Source: Eurosta solidaginis (Eukaryota > Arthropoda > Insecta > Diptera > Tephritidae). Taken from it: a stretch of DNA of 64,000 nucleotides. Below are positions 13,001 to 24,785 of this stretch, in pieces. Below the pieces are notes generated by a model. That model had not been told where the DNA came from and ran no database searches. It saw only the letters and a program-made list of their open reading frames with translations. A program made the position numbers and the translations under genes. Position 1 is the stretch's first letter; the number at the start of each line of letters is the position of its first letter. The stretch is from assembly GCF_040869045.1 (NCBI RefSeq), contig NC_090323.1:175606083-175670082 (forward strand), written 5' to 3'.

Positions 13001-16000
13001 AACGCAAGCGTGTTTTGTGTCAAGCGTACTATGAGCTGCTCCTCTGCATTATATGTTTGTAGGTAGTGGGTAAAAAAAGCACACTTGCTTTAAGTCGGAT
13101 TTAAACAAGGTATCATTATTACCAAGAACTCCAGTTCAAACTGCAACGCTCAGTTGGAAAATATCCACGCGAGCTTACACCGGCTACCGGCACCAAATTA
13201 AGGCCCAAACACGTAAGATTTTCGATGCAGCATTGTGCGTTGAGAGACGAATAGATTGCATGCGGGCGACAAATAAGCTATTCGGTCAATCTTAACTTGT
13301 TACCCAAATGCATCCATAATTTCAAGCCTCGTCACGTAAGCAGTTTTTCATATAGATGCGTTTAAATCAATCTTATGCATTACGAGTAGATTGAACGTAT
13401 TTTAAAGGAGAATGGTAGACACTGGCGCCATCTGACATGAAAAAGTAGCCAACCTGCAACTTTTGTTGCAAGCAAAGCATAAGAAGAAGAATTTGAAATT
13501 TGCTTTGGCTCATGGTGCTGGAACACTTTGTATCAGCAGTGGCGTTAGCTTCATTGTTTCAGCGTAATAAAATTTTCGCCAATACCCAGCATTATTTAAG
13601 AAATATCTTTCAAAAGTTTGTACTTTTCATTTGGTCGGAAACTTCAGTTACCAACTATTTTTGGTGTGTCAGGAGAAGAAGAAATTTCGCTTCATCTGTT
13701 CATTTGACGGCGACCCGCCGGATATTTGTACTCGATCCACCGATCCTCTCTGGCGTCGCTACTCGCCTCCCGGTGAATCTGTCATCATCCACCTGCTCCA
13801 CCGTCATAAATCCTACCGATTGGTGACTAGCTAGCTCTCTTCCGATTCGCAGTTTCATCGGTCTTTCTTGGGTATCTGTAAACCGATTCAAGTTTCGTCC
13901 TTGTTATCAGCCGTCTAGTATTCACCACCGTCTCCGATTCTCCGGAGCCACCAGCGATTCAGTCAGCCACTGCTCATCCTCACATTATCATGACTTAATA
14001 CCACTCTCCGTCATGCCTTCAACGGTGCTCATATCAAAATACTTTTGAGGATGTATGAAACGTTTGTACGTACAAAAGCAACTGGAGAAACGTATCAACA
14101 AGGAAGCATATACAACTGAAGAAAGAATCCACAGCTAAAGGTAGATTTTCAAAGCTCCGGTCCCATCTCCAATACTTCCATTTCTCCAGTACCACTACTG
14201 GCATTCAACTACTGCCGCCCAGCTGTGGACGTGTCGATACTTCCATATGTCTTAATGACCATAACACGCCCCAATATTCGGTAACCGCCTACTATCCGTC
14301 TTGATACCTCCCTCATTGTACCGAAACTTGCTCTTATTACCACGGCCTATGGTCGTGCCAGTTTATCGGCTAGTCTAGTAAGTTGGTCCTAATTATATTG
14401 TCATACAAGGTTGAAACTAAAGTTATGTTTTCGTCAAGTGTGAAATCAGACCAACAAGAAAAAGTTAAAGGAATAGCCACATCCTTCAAAAGATGCCATA
14501 ACGTGCAAAGTAAACCCTACAGCCCTACAGTAGTGTTTGGCGGTTTCACGCATGCAAAAAATTAATTTCGTAGTGAGATCAGTATCAGACGCATTACGAA
14601 GAGAGCATGGTCGTAGTTCACTTATGCGTATTGATTTTTTATTAAGTAGCTATTTACACATATGCACACAATAGAGCGGCGCTTGTCTGTTTGTTTGCTA
14701 CTGATCTGTTTCGTGTTATTTTGCTTTCTGCTTCGCTTTGTTAAATACCCGTATACTCACAGCCAGCTCGGAGAGCCATTCGACGCCGGTGCTTATTCTC
14801 CAGCTTCCTACAATCTTGGAGCACTCAGGAGCCGGCTGAGAAACATGGAGCTTTCAAAAGCATTGCATATGACGTTTTACAGCTTGCTACCACTAAGCTC
14901 TACAAAGAAGTTACCCCCCGCTACCCAGCAGCTGCAAGACAAGTACAGCTCCACAGCTTCATTAAACCCAACTCAATTCAAATCAAGCTCGGTAGCAATT
15001 TTAATATTCAAATCGAATGCACAACTATGGCGCCGTAAAGACTAAATCTTATTTATGTAAATTGTTTGTATTGCCGTCGTCGTCGTCGTCTACGATAATC
15101 ACTTAATCAGAAAGCGCTGATAATTGAAATATGTATGTATGTATGTATGTACATATGTCGGACTTGATTTGAGTTTAATTAGATATTTAAATAAATGTAG
15201 GCTGTTTGTTGTTTTGCTTTTTTGCCGCCGCCTCGATTCCTCGCACATTAAATTTAATCGCTTAATTTAATTTAAATTTTTTATTACTGTTGTTTTGATT
15301 TTTTATTTATTTATAATTTATTTTTTGATACATAATCGTAAGTATATATATTAAAAGTGCTGTTGTTTCTTTGTTGTAGATTTTGTTTTTCTTTTGCTGG
15401 TTTATTTAGGCCTTTTTCCTCGTCGGCTTTGATTATTTGATTTTTTGTGTTTGCTTATGAGATTAATTTGGCGCATGCGGCCTATAAACTGCCGGCTCTT
15501 GTCGCTTGTCTGTCTGATTGCAGGCTAAGCAACTGGCCAAGTGGCGGCAAAAGATCAAAGCTTGTATGGAATCGATTGAAGATTTGAAACGATTTCTTTG
15601 GTTATTTATGCGCCGTGCCACTAAATGAACTAGTCAATGTTGGAGAATAACAATAACAACGAGCTGAGTGGTAGCGTTGTGACGTGAATACTACTGATGA
15701 GAGATCAGTAAAAAATAAAAATGCGATATTTACCAAAGCGAAAAGAATCAGCAAAAACTCGACAAATTTGGTTTGAAGGCAAACTTTTTTTGGTGTTGTG
15801 CCATCTTTAGCGCCATTTCGAAAAATTTCGATTTGGGCTGTCATGGCTCAAGTGGATTTGTTAAAAGAATAAGATCTCTTGGAATAGCAGCAACTTCTTT
15901 ACAATAAGGGTAATCTCAATTTGGTGGCAGCATTTTTTTTACATTCATCTACCTATATTTAATTTTTGTCTTTCAAAGTCATAAAATTTGTTCATATCAT

Positions 16001-16470
16001 TTAAAATTTCTTATTTCTTCTTTTGAAATTTTGTCTCCTTTAAAATTCCTACACAAAGTTAATCAGATGATTCGAGATACCAGCTTAACACAAAAGAAGT
16101 ACCTAGAATTGAGCGCGTTATGTCTGGACCCTCGTGCTATCTCTCGTTGGTTCGTGAGATAACTACAAAGCAAGTAAATAGTGCGTAAAATTTCTTAGCC
16201 GAAGGCAAAGTTAAAAGACTAAATAACACGAAATTGTCATTACCCCAAATAATTTTCCTACAGGGCGGGTACGAAATTTTATATTCGGACAATATTTGTA
16301 TAGTTTTGCAATCTATTGTTTGTTTGTAGAATTTGTGAGCACTTCAAATTCTTCATAAAATTGAAAGAGGTTTCCACTTTGGCCATTTACGAAATCAAAG
16401 GAATAATTGAAGACAAATTTGCCTACAAAAAAAAAAAAAAAAAAAAATAAAAAAACAGAAAATTAAGGCA
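10097..16470. other. Unassigned stretch, no supported gene
   Basis: Frames of up to 134 codons exist (for example around 12.2-13.1 kb) but show no domain, conserved motif or coding bias that I can recognise, and they overlap each other on both strands. Simple sequences include a CGT run near 15075, a GTAT tetranucleotide run at 15131-15150 and a poly-A run at 16431-16447. A stretch at about 13.68-14.35 kb is richer in C and G than its flanks, with many TCC/ACC words; it could be part of an unrecognised element or a host untranslated region. Confidence 0.45.
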
Positions 16471-16499
16471 GACTTGATGGCTAAGTATATGCGTGCAAG

Positions 16500-17245
16500 C
16501 AATGCGTCGCGCAACAACAGGGATCGTGACGAGAATGGAATAAGCTACAGGCCTGCCAAAATACTGCCCTCAGAACCGCCACGGGCTGTCTTCTTATGTT
16601 CCCAGAACACAGTCTACATAATGAGGCGAGAATACTCCCCATCAGGGAGAGAAATGAGATGCTAACAAAACAATTCCTGTTGAATACCCAGAAACCTGGG
16701 CATCCCAACAGACATCTGATTGATGAGCCAACACCGCCTAGGGGCTTAAGAAGTTATCTCCGTAAGCATTATGAGGAAATACGGCACATGAGAACTTAGC
16801 CGTATGACGCAAAAAAAAACACAAGCAGGTCCCCAGTGAACTGCACAAACAGGCGTCGGACCTTTATGCCAGCAATTGTCCGGTGAATCCAGTACTCAAA
16901 GAACAGTACCCAAAACTTGCGGAAGAGGAACGCATACTCCCCAGGAAAACGCGAGTCACTCTAGCTCAACTTAGTTCTGGATACTGTAACAGGCTAAACT
17001 CTTACCTATCCAGAATCAACCCCGACATACAAAATGTATGCCCCACTTGCAATGTGTACGCACATGACACCAACCATCTCTTGAATTGTAGTGTGGAACC
17101 AACGCCTCTAACACCCCTTTCATTATGGTCCACCCCTGTTGAAACAGCAAGTTTCTTTGGACTCTCGTTAGAGGATATTGATGACAATTTGCGATCGGTC
17201 GCACCTATTGGATGGGGCGAAGCACTGCTACAACAACAACAATGA
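16500..17245 (+). pseudogene. LOA/I-type LINE, 3' end of ORF2, 5' truncated and frameshifted
   Basis: Two pieces of the C-terminal part of a non-LTR retrotransposon ORF2. The first (frame through 16536-16799) carries W-N-K-L-Q-A-C-Q-N followed by ALRTATGC and LHNEARILPI. That is the post-palm thumb pattern (W..LQ..QN.ALR..TG) common in Jockey, LOA and I clades. After a frame change near 16800, the second piece (16883-17245) carries LAQLRSGY-like and LNSYLSRI blocks and a C-x2-C-x8-H-x3-C zinc motif (residues 53-69). It ends in a glutamine run encoded by the CAA tail at 17230-17243. No RT core remains. The 3' end, GCTACAACAACAACAA, also ends the SINE family at 63.5 kb. Clade placement between LOA and I is tentative. 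Confidence 0.8.
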
Positions 17246-17569
17246 GAATGACTTAAATTCAGGTCTGTTTCTCACATTTAGCCTTTTTTTGTAAAAAAAA
17301 ATTTATTTCACTGGAAATTCTTGGCTGTCGTTATTATGTCACTGAATTCAGTACAAAATTCCAGATTTTTTTTGCTTTTTCTGATTGCTTTTTTATTTTA
17401 CTTCAGAAAACATTTTTTTCCTTCCTATTTATTTCCATATTTTCTTAAGTAGAAAGAAACCAAATTAAAAGACAGAAAAAAATTCTAAGGCTTATATTAC
17501 AAGAATCAAATTTTAGCTTTGAAAAATTTACTTAATCTATTTGAATAAAAAAAAAATAAAAAAAAAAAA

Positions 17570-17931
17570 ATTTTAAGCATTTTCTTTATTTGTATAAATG
17601 GGCAAAAATCAGCGAAAAATGTCTCCTTATATAAATACAGATTCTTGCTAAACTTTGATTTTTAAATTTTGACATAGAAATTGCAAAAATATTTATGAGA
17701 AGTAAAAATATAAGAGTGGAGCGCACATTACTTGGATTGGAAAGGTGGTAGGAAAGGAGATATTGTTAGTCAATCAATTGCGCTCCACCTTTATATTTTT
17801 AATTCTCATAAATATTTTTGCAATTTCTATGTCAAAATTAAAAAAATCGAATTTTAGCAAGAATCTGTCTTTATATAAGGAGATATTTTTCGCCGATTTT
17901 TGTCCATTTATATAAAGGAAGTGCTTAAAAT
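17570..17931. repeat. 362-bp palindrome with 53-bp centre
   Basis: The left arm 17570-17725 and right arm 17779-17931 are reverse complements along almost their whole length (for example AGTGGAGCGCA against TGCGCTCCACC at the inner ends, TTTTAAGC against GCTTAAAA at the outer ends). The centre 17726-17778 is unique. Arms of about 155 bp with no coding capacity suggest a foldback or MITE-type unit. It directly adjoins the tandem array that follows. Confidence 0.85.
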
Positions 17932-17939
17932 GTTTTTAT

Positions 17940-18790
17940 TTTATTTTCATTTTCTCCTTTTCTAACATTTTCTCGGTGTCTTAAGCTATCTGTTAAGTTT
18001 TACGCTTGTAGCTCAATGAGAACTTACAGAAAAATCAATCCCAAATTCCTTCCGTTCCGTTTGATTTTTCTAAATATCTCAGTCCGTGCGCCCCCCTAGA
18101 GAAACATTTTATATTGTGTCATCGGCTGTCATTGACCTCTGAATTAAGTTTGAAATTTCAATACTCTAGCTCATCGAGAAGTCACTTAAAACCCGGTTTC
18201 AAATTTCCATTTATCAAATTTTTTCGATCCCTGCGCCACATAGAGAAGTTACTTTAAAATCGATCTCAAAACACCAAATTTCCAAATTCTTATCTAAATA
18301 TTTCAATCCGTGCGCCACCTAGCGGATTTTTTCTCATTTTCTTAAACTCCCTCGGCGTCTTATCCTATCTGTGAAATTTTACAGTTGAACTCAATGAGAA
18401 CTTACATAAAAATCAATCCCGAAATTCCCACGGTTTCGTATGATTTTTCTAAATATATCATCCCGTGCGCCCCTAGCGAATATTTTTGTATCGTGTCATC
18501 GGCTATCATCGATCTTTGAATTAAGTTTGAAATTTCAAGTGTCTAGCTCATCGAGAAGTTACTTAAAAGCTGGTTTGAAAATTTTCAAATTCTAATCCAA
18601 TTATTTCGATCCATGCGTCACCTAACGGATTTTTTTCCTTTTGTTGCATTGTCACGGTGTTCTAACTTATGTGTAAAGTTTCACGTTTGTAACTCAATGA
18701 GAAGTTACTTAAAAATCGATTACAAGATTTGTATGAAAAGCGGACAAACATTCAACCGACCTAATATAAAGGAAGTAAAAACGTAAAATT
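17940..18790. repeat. Degenerate tandem array with a higher-order period of about 378 bp
   Basis: Two alternating modules recur. The first carries a GTCTTA...CTCAATGAGAACTTAC core at about 17975 and 18352, with a diverged third copy at about 18655. The second carries TCATCGGCT...AATTAAGTTTGAAATTTCA...TAGCTCATCGAGAAGT at about 18120 and 18498. Each pair is about 378 bp apart. The words GATCCATGCGCCACCTAGCGG and GAATTAAGTTTGAAATTTC also appear around 24.73 kb and 27.0 kb, so this is a dispersed family. Confidence 0.75.
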
Positions 18791-20150
18791 TCAACAAAAT
18801 CAAGTTTTAAGAATTCTATTATATTTTTTGATTTCTATTTGAATTTTCGCGACTTAAAAATAAAATTCAAATTTTAAGATATTTTATATAGAGTTTTTTG
18901 ATTTAAAATATTGAAATCAAATTTTCAATATATTAAGTTGACATTTTTTAAGTCACATAAGAGTTTAATTAATTTGAATTTGTTTTGAAATTTAACTTAA
19001 ATATTTTTTACTGAAAACAAAAAATAATTATTTATACAGAATTTAATTTTAATGCTTTCATTGAAAAAATTTAAGTAAAGTTTTAAGAATTATATTTTGA
19101 GTATTTTATTTATAAAAAGTGAAATTAGAAGAATTTTAATTGAATTTTAAGAAATCTATTTTATTTTTTCTACTTTAGTTTTGATTTTTTGTTGTTGTAT
19201 TAATCGCTTCCCACGGCAGCCGGTTCTTCGTACCGGAGCAACTCGGGATTTTTCTTCCCGACCAAGGGCTGTCATTTCAGTATAACCCCGTTTAATTTGT
19301 TGATTTTTTGTTATTTATTATTATTTTTTACTTAAAAACAGAAGTCAATTTCAAAGATTTTTATTTAAATTGTTTTTCGTTCAAAAAATTTAATTTTTTC
19401 ATACAATTTAAGTGAAGTTTTAAGAACTTTATTCTGACTCCTTTATTTACAAAGAAAAGTTAAATTTGAAAGCTTTTATTCAAATTTGTTCTGCTGAAAA
19501 AATTGAAGTCATTTCTCATTTCAATTAAGCATTGATTTGAATTTTTATATTTTTTTAAACTTAAAAATATAAGAATTTTATTTCGAATATTTTTACTTCG
19601 AAAAATAAAATAAAATTAAAAAAATGTTATTAAATTTTTTCGACATTTGTTGTAATTTTTTTCTGGTTTTTACATATATTTTCATATTTTCGACTAAAAA
19701 ATAAAACGAAATCTTCAATATTTTATATATTTTTTTTTACTCAAAAATTTAAGGTAAAATTTAAAAAATTTTTTTTCAAAATAATTTGGTAATGTTTTAA
19801 GAGTTTTATGCTTACATAATATTATGCAAAAATAAAATTCAACTTTAAAAAATTTGATTAAAAATTTGTTTACTGAGATAAAATCTGAGAAATAATAAAA
19901 GACAATATTGTCATTTCTGTCAGCATTGGATAGCGTGTCGTTATTAGAATGGAAAAAAATTACATTTCACATTGCTTCAAGGAATTGGAGTTTCATATAA
20001 AAATAATCCCTGTCCCTGCTGAAAAGAATTCAAGTGGAAATGCCAAATACTTCATCAAAAAACTAAGATCTAAGAACTTAATTTGAACGCTTTCTCTCAA
20101 CTCACAGAGAAAACTCTAAATAAATACATCTAAATAAATGCAATTATGAG
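18791..20150. other. AT-rich degenerate repeat field
   Basis: Very A/T-rich sequence without open frames. A diverged block recurs about 330 bp apart (TTAAGTAAAGTTTTAAGAATTATATTTTG near 19070 and its variant near 19405), suggesting an old decayed duplication. A short C/G-richer insert at 19190-19300 is listed separately. No gene seen. Confidence 0.5.
19190..19300 (-). mobile_element. Short CAA-tailed retroposon fragment, second family
   Basis: A C/G-richer island inside AT-rich DNA. Read on the minus strand it contains CAGCCCTTGGTCGGGAAGAA and CTCCGGTACGAAGAACCGGC and ends in TACAACAACAAAA. The terminal CAA repeats resemble those of the LINE at 17.2 kb and the SINE family at 63.5 kb, but the body is different. 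It is a probable 3' fragment of a LINE or SINE; I recall similar sequences as repetitive in fruit flies but cannot verify this here. Confidence 0.45.
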
Positions 20151-20159
20151 TCGCTTAAA

Positions 20160-23100
20160 TCTAAAAAGTTATGAATACAGAAAAAAAAATAAACTTCAAG
20201 CGCCACAGTAACAACAATTAGCTAACAGTGCAAACCTTTTTTTGCTTTACAAGATTTATACGCCATTCATTAACATCATTTAAGTGTATACGTGCACGTA
20301 GTGTTTTCGCTGTTGTTGTTGTCATTGTCGAGGGGTGCCATGACACCACTCAACATTGCTCGTTCACAACACTTTGATGTTTGCCGCCATACGATACGGC
20401 GCGCCGTAATCATAATGGCGTAGCGGCATGTTTTTAGAAGCGCAAGCGAAATTCCACTTACATGTTTTCGATAATCAAAACTGAAAAAAAAAAATACATA
20501 CCAACAACTGATCGTAAGTAACTTGTTGATTATTGTTGTTGTTGTTTTATTAATTGTTGTTAGCTGTTTGTTGGTATTGTTGTTGCTGCTGCTGTTTCAT
20601 CAAACAAGTGTAAAGAAGTTTACAAATTAATACACAAAGACGGCATGCGGATGAGCGACATTTTCTCACGCGCGCGCACTCTTTCATTTACTCTCTCGTT
20701 CTCTTTCTCACGTGCAAAATGTAGTTCGTATTCGTGCGCATCACTTTCACTCTCTTAAAGTCTTAATTCATACTAAAAATACTCTTTGTAAGTCTACACG
20801 GCGTATGACGCTCGCTCAATTCCTATAATGCCTCACGTTCCTTGGTAGTTTGCGCTTCTGTCGGCAAAAAAAAAAGCTAAAAAGTTGGTAATTTTTTCCA
20901 ATCGTATTTACATAATTTTCTGATTCGTTTAGTGTAGCTAATGCGTGTTAATTGCTTCACATGCACAAACACTTGAACTCAAATGTCAATAAATCTTTGA
21001 TTGTTGGTGTTGTGTTTGTTGGCGTCACCGACATCCACGTCAGTTACTGCCAATATTAAACCAATTAGCGTTCGATGCGCCGAAGTTATTACTCTTCTAT
21101 TGTCTATTAGTAAGAAAATTTTTAGCAGACGCTTTTTGGGTTATTTTTCTACCTTTGATTAATGAACGATGAGATTTTTGTTGATTTAAGAAATTCGCAA
21201 GTTGACTACGTAAATAATAAAATTATTTCTTCAGCGTTCACCATATTGCGCTATCAAATTCGGGTGCGAGGGAGACATTACACTATAACCTCAATAGATA
21301 GGCGAGAGAAGGAAGTGTGGGGGTATCACAATGACGTTTGCCCATATCAGTGGTCAGCAAAATTGAAACTGTGGCTGTGTTGGTAAGAGTAAAATCATCG
21401 CAGTGGCACTGGTTGTTGGCTAACGAGCAACGAGATGAGACATATACACGCATTACACGGGTCAACACAAAATTTTACTTTGACTTCAAAGCATTAAATT
21501 TCAATTATTTAGGTCATACTTTGACGAAAAAAAATATATGGCATGAAAAAGTTTGCTTTCCTATTTAGAAAACCGCTTGAACGAAATTGTTCAAAATCTG
21601 CGGTTTTAATTTTTACTTGAAAATGAAACAAATCAAATAAATATTTTTATTAAGTTTTAATATTAAAATAACTTACAAAAAAGTGGAAAATGATTTTAAA
21701 GTGTACACTTTTACTTTTTCTTTTATGTTCATAGGTACTGTCGCTGAATAAACTGGAAATATAGTCCACCCATCATGTTTTCATTATATTGGGCTTGATA
21801 ACATTGTTTGAAGAAGAGCCTAAAAGCTCTGCTTTACTTTTCGGTAAATATAAATCTCTAATCAAATTATTAAAATATTCAGTAGTGATGAAATGATGTT
21901 ATGGTTGTTCTGGTGTCGGCAAAACCTCCTAATCGGCTTTGCTTTTATAAAATGAGCCACTTCTCTGCGATAATTTTTTCAGTGGCTCTGGTACTGATCG
22001 TGTTCGATCGTGTGCGACAGGGGCAGAAGAAGATTCAAGATCAGCATATTCGAGAGGTTTCGTATTTTTACCTCTGCGTCTTTTACTCGGATTCACAATG
22101 CAAAAGTAGCAGTCTTTAACGTGGTGTTTTGGTTCTCGCCAGATTCTTGGTGTTGCAAATTTCAAAAACCTTTCTCACCACGATACCAACCTAAAATATC
22201 GAAAGAAATCAATATGTCTACTTTATTTAATTAAATATTTAAATAAAATATGATTACCTTCCAAACATCTTTTACAATAATTACAAGCATGTTACATGGA
22301 GCCCATGTCTTGTCTTGATTCCAAACAGGACAGTCAAAATATGGTTCGAAGGCTTCACAGAGGATGAGAGATATATTTAATTCATATTTTATATCCCGAA
22401 CTTTAATAAATTGCCCACATATATACAAAAAAAGCATCAGCTTCATATTTACACTTTCGCGACGACATTTTAGGTTATTCTAGATTTGTACAAAACACCT
22501 GATCGTTGTTTAGTTATCACTCTAGCGCCATGAGCATTGTTACTATAACTATTACGAAAGCAAAATCTATACCGAAATAATGTATTTTCTTTTAATTTTT
22601 GTTTATAATAAAACAGAAAATCATAAAATAAACTTTAAGACAAAGAACAAAATTTTTTTTGTAGAGTCGTGTTATTGGCAACACTCAAAAAAGATTTTGT
22701 ATTACTTTTTAAAACTGTCGCAAGGCTGGTAGAGTCAGTAACCTACAATTGACAAACAAACAATATAATGTTTTGAGTTTAGCCTACTTACTGCATATAT
22801 CTTTTCTAAGCTGCTTCGAAGTATACTTACTATCAACAACTTAATTCTAAACAATCGTACTACTTTATAATCTGTCAATAAATAGTGCATGCATATTAAT
22901 ACAGCTTGTGTGTGAAAACCAACTCAATTAATTCAATATTAACACTTAAAAGAGCAATGCCGCCGCGTCTATCATTTCCGCGCACATCTCGCACCCGCTC
23001 CGCATGTTTAGTTGGCTATGCTCAACCTAAAGCAACTGTTTTATGACAGTCTTAAAAATACATTTTCACCGCATTGAAAGCGTATCAGTTGATGTTGCTG

Positions 23101-23533
23101 TTGAACGACTTGGCGATCATTCAAACATATGAAACTATCACACAACAAAAAAGGTGTTTAATACCAAAAATGGAGTCATAAAGGCATTAATGCCGATGGA
23201 CAGGTGTAAAATGGCAATTAATAACCGAGGTGACAATTTAATGCTCAATCGACAGACTATAAGACAAGCTGGCACTAAAGTATGTGAAGCAAAAAGTAAA
23301 GAAAAAGGAGTTGGAAAACAATAATACAAATTATTAAAAATGTATGAAAGCAGATGGGAGTGTTGAATGTTAAATAAAATGAGCTGACCGGAGTCGTAAG
23401 TTGTGTAAAATCGTCTATGAGTGCATGTACATAGATACCGATCGTATGTTTTGAGAGCAGACCGTAAATTTTGATAACGCAACAACAAATATTAATGCAA
23501 AAATAATAAGTGAAGGCGGCTTTGTCAACTGCG
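20160..23533. other. Unassigned stretch, no supported gene; CTCTC-rich patch
   Basis: No frame above 80 codons shows a recognisable domain. The patch at 20655-20760 has many CTCTC/CTTTCTCAC words, which read as GAGA-factor (Trl) sites on the minus strand, near TTG-rich microsatellites at 20300-20330 and 20535-20595. This kind of sequence is common in fly regulatory DNA, but no gene is visible beside it. Confidence 0.4.
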
Positions 23534-23541
23534 GTACAAAA

Positions 23542-24153
23542 TAGAGCTTACGATTTCTCGAACATGATCGAGAAGAGATTTTTCGCGAGTCTCGCCTTCT
23601 CACGAGATTCTCGAATCTCGAATTACTCGTAAGGCTCGTGAGATTCTCGAATATATAGAGCTTACGATTTCTTCTGGAGCACAAGCCAAAATGTCCGCAA
23701 AACCACAAGTAAAAACCCCCGAAATGTATAGAATATTTCCAATGCAGCGACTGAATTGAAAGTCGAGAAGATCGCGAGTATTACGAGTAATTCGAGATTC
23801 GAGAATCTCGCGAGTATTACGAGTAATTCGAGATTCGAGAATCTCGCGAGCCTTACGAGTAATTCGAGAATCTTGCGAGAAGCCGTGTTCTTGATGTCTC
23901 GTTGAAAAATAAAATATTGCGAACAAAATTATATGTATAATAAATATGTTTTGAGTTAAATGTCATTGAAGCAATATAATCAACAAAAAAGTCACAAGTA
24001 AAAAAAAAAAACCAAGTGTATAAATACTGTCCATACAGCGATTAAGTAAGAATGTCGAGAAGCTCGCGAGATTTACGAGAACTTCGAGACACGAGAATCT
24101 CGCGAGAAGACGAGGTCTCCATTTAACGGGTCTCGAAGAAATCGTAAGCTCTA
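23542..24153 (+). mobile_element. MITE copy 2, hAT-like ends, perfect 8-bp target duplication
   Basis: A 612-bp element flanked by GTACAAAA on both sides (23534-23541 and 24154-24161). The left end TAGAGCTTACGATTTCT is matched by its reverse complement at the right end. The left end recurs at 23656, so the first 114 bp look like a partial internal duplication. The interior is almost entirely built from self-complementary GAGATTCTCG and CGAGATTCGAGAATCTCG words in both orientations. There are no coding genes; the open frames across it are just readings of these repeats. The shorter copy at 9826-10088 shares ends and core. Confidence 0.8.
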
Positions 24154-24573
24154 GTACAAAAGCATAGTTAATTTTCAGAAAACAGAAGACTTTCTTAAGA
24201 AGTCAGAGGAAGAAAATTCTCATCGTAAGAATTAATTTTTATTTAATGGCTACCAGTCTAAGGCTTGCCTGAGTTTCAAGAAAATGTTATGAGGTGGGTT
24301 TTGTCGAAGGCTGAGGTCGCACATCCCTTTTCAAGTAGAAGTTTCCAGAACCTCACTCACTAGTTTAATTACTAGTATTTAGGACCTACCTAATTATTTT
24401 CTAGTTTTGAGTATTATTGTTACCTTATGTAAGGATTATTTTCAATAAAACCGTTTAACTATTTTTTTTTTTTATTATTTTTTTTCAAGTTTTTAGTTTT
24501 TATTTAGTTGCCTATTATTTATCATTCTATTTATTTCATTTAGTGCGTCATTATTACAAGGACTCTTTCCTGA

Positions 24574-24678
24574 CTATTTGTTACAATCTAACTCCTTAAT
24601 ACATAATCCTTCCAAAGACTTTACTCGACTCAGCGCCACGTATGCTTGTCTCTCTTCGAACTCTAAAGCATTTTGATG
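24574..24678 (-). pseudogene. Fragment of a PIF1/Helitron-type helicase C-terminus
   Basis: On the minus strand a 34-codon piece reads FEERQAYVALSRVKSLEGL followed by a short tail and a TAG stop. This matches the last conserved helicase motif (Q-x-Y-V-A-L-S-R-V) of PIF1-type helicases, which is how Helitron Rep/helicase proteins end. Upstream helicase motifs are not detectable, so it is a relic. It lies about 100 bp from a non-autonomous rolling-circle-like element and next to the dispersed tandem-repeat family at 24700-24785. Confidence 0.6.
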
Positions 24679-24699
24679 TCACTTCTACCGGACTGTATG

Positions 24700-24785
24700 C
24701 AATATTTGTACCAAATATGAACCAAATCGTACCACAAATACGATTTTTTTAAAAATATCGATCCATGCGCCACCTAGCGGTTTTT
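24700..24785. repeat. Left fragment of the 17.9-18.8 kb repeat family, interrupted
   Basis: AAAAATATCGATCCATGCGCCACCTAGCGG at 24750-24780 matches the array at 17.9-18.8 kb. On the other side of the inserted element, 26995-27050 contains ATCATCGGGTTCC...CAAGTTTGAAGTTTGTAGCTTATC, matching the other module of that array. The 24786-26971 element therefore inserted into a copy of this family. Confidence 0.6.

Noticed and set aside
12199..13066. Overlapping 125- and 134-codon frames as host genes
   Set aside because: They lie on opposite strands in low-complexity DNA, with no recognisable domain and cysteine/phenylalanine-rich composition typical of chance frames.
23600..23926. A 108-codon frame with repeated ESRITRNTREIL units
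   Set aside because: It is a reading of the GAGATTCTCG repeats of the MITE; no family resemblance.
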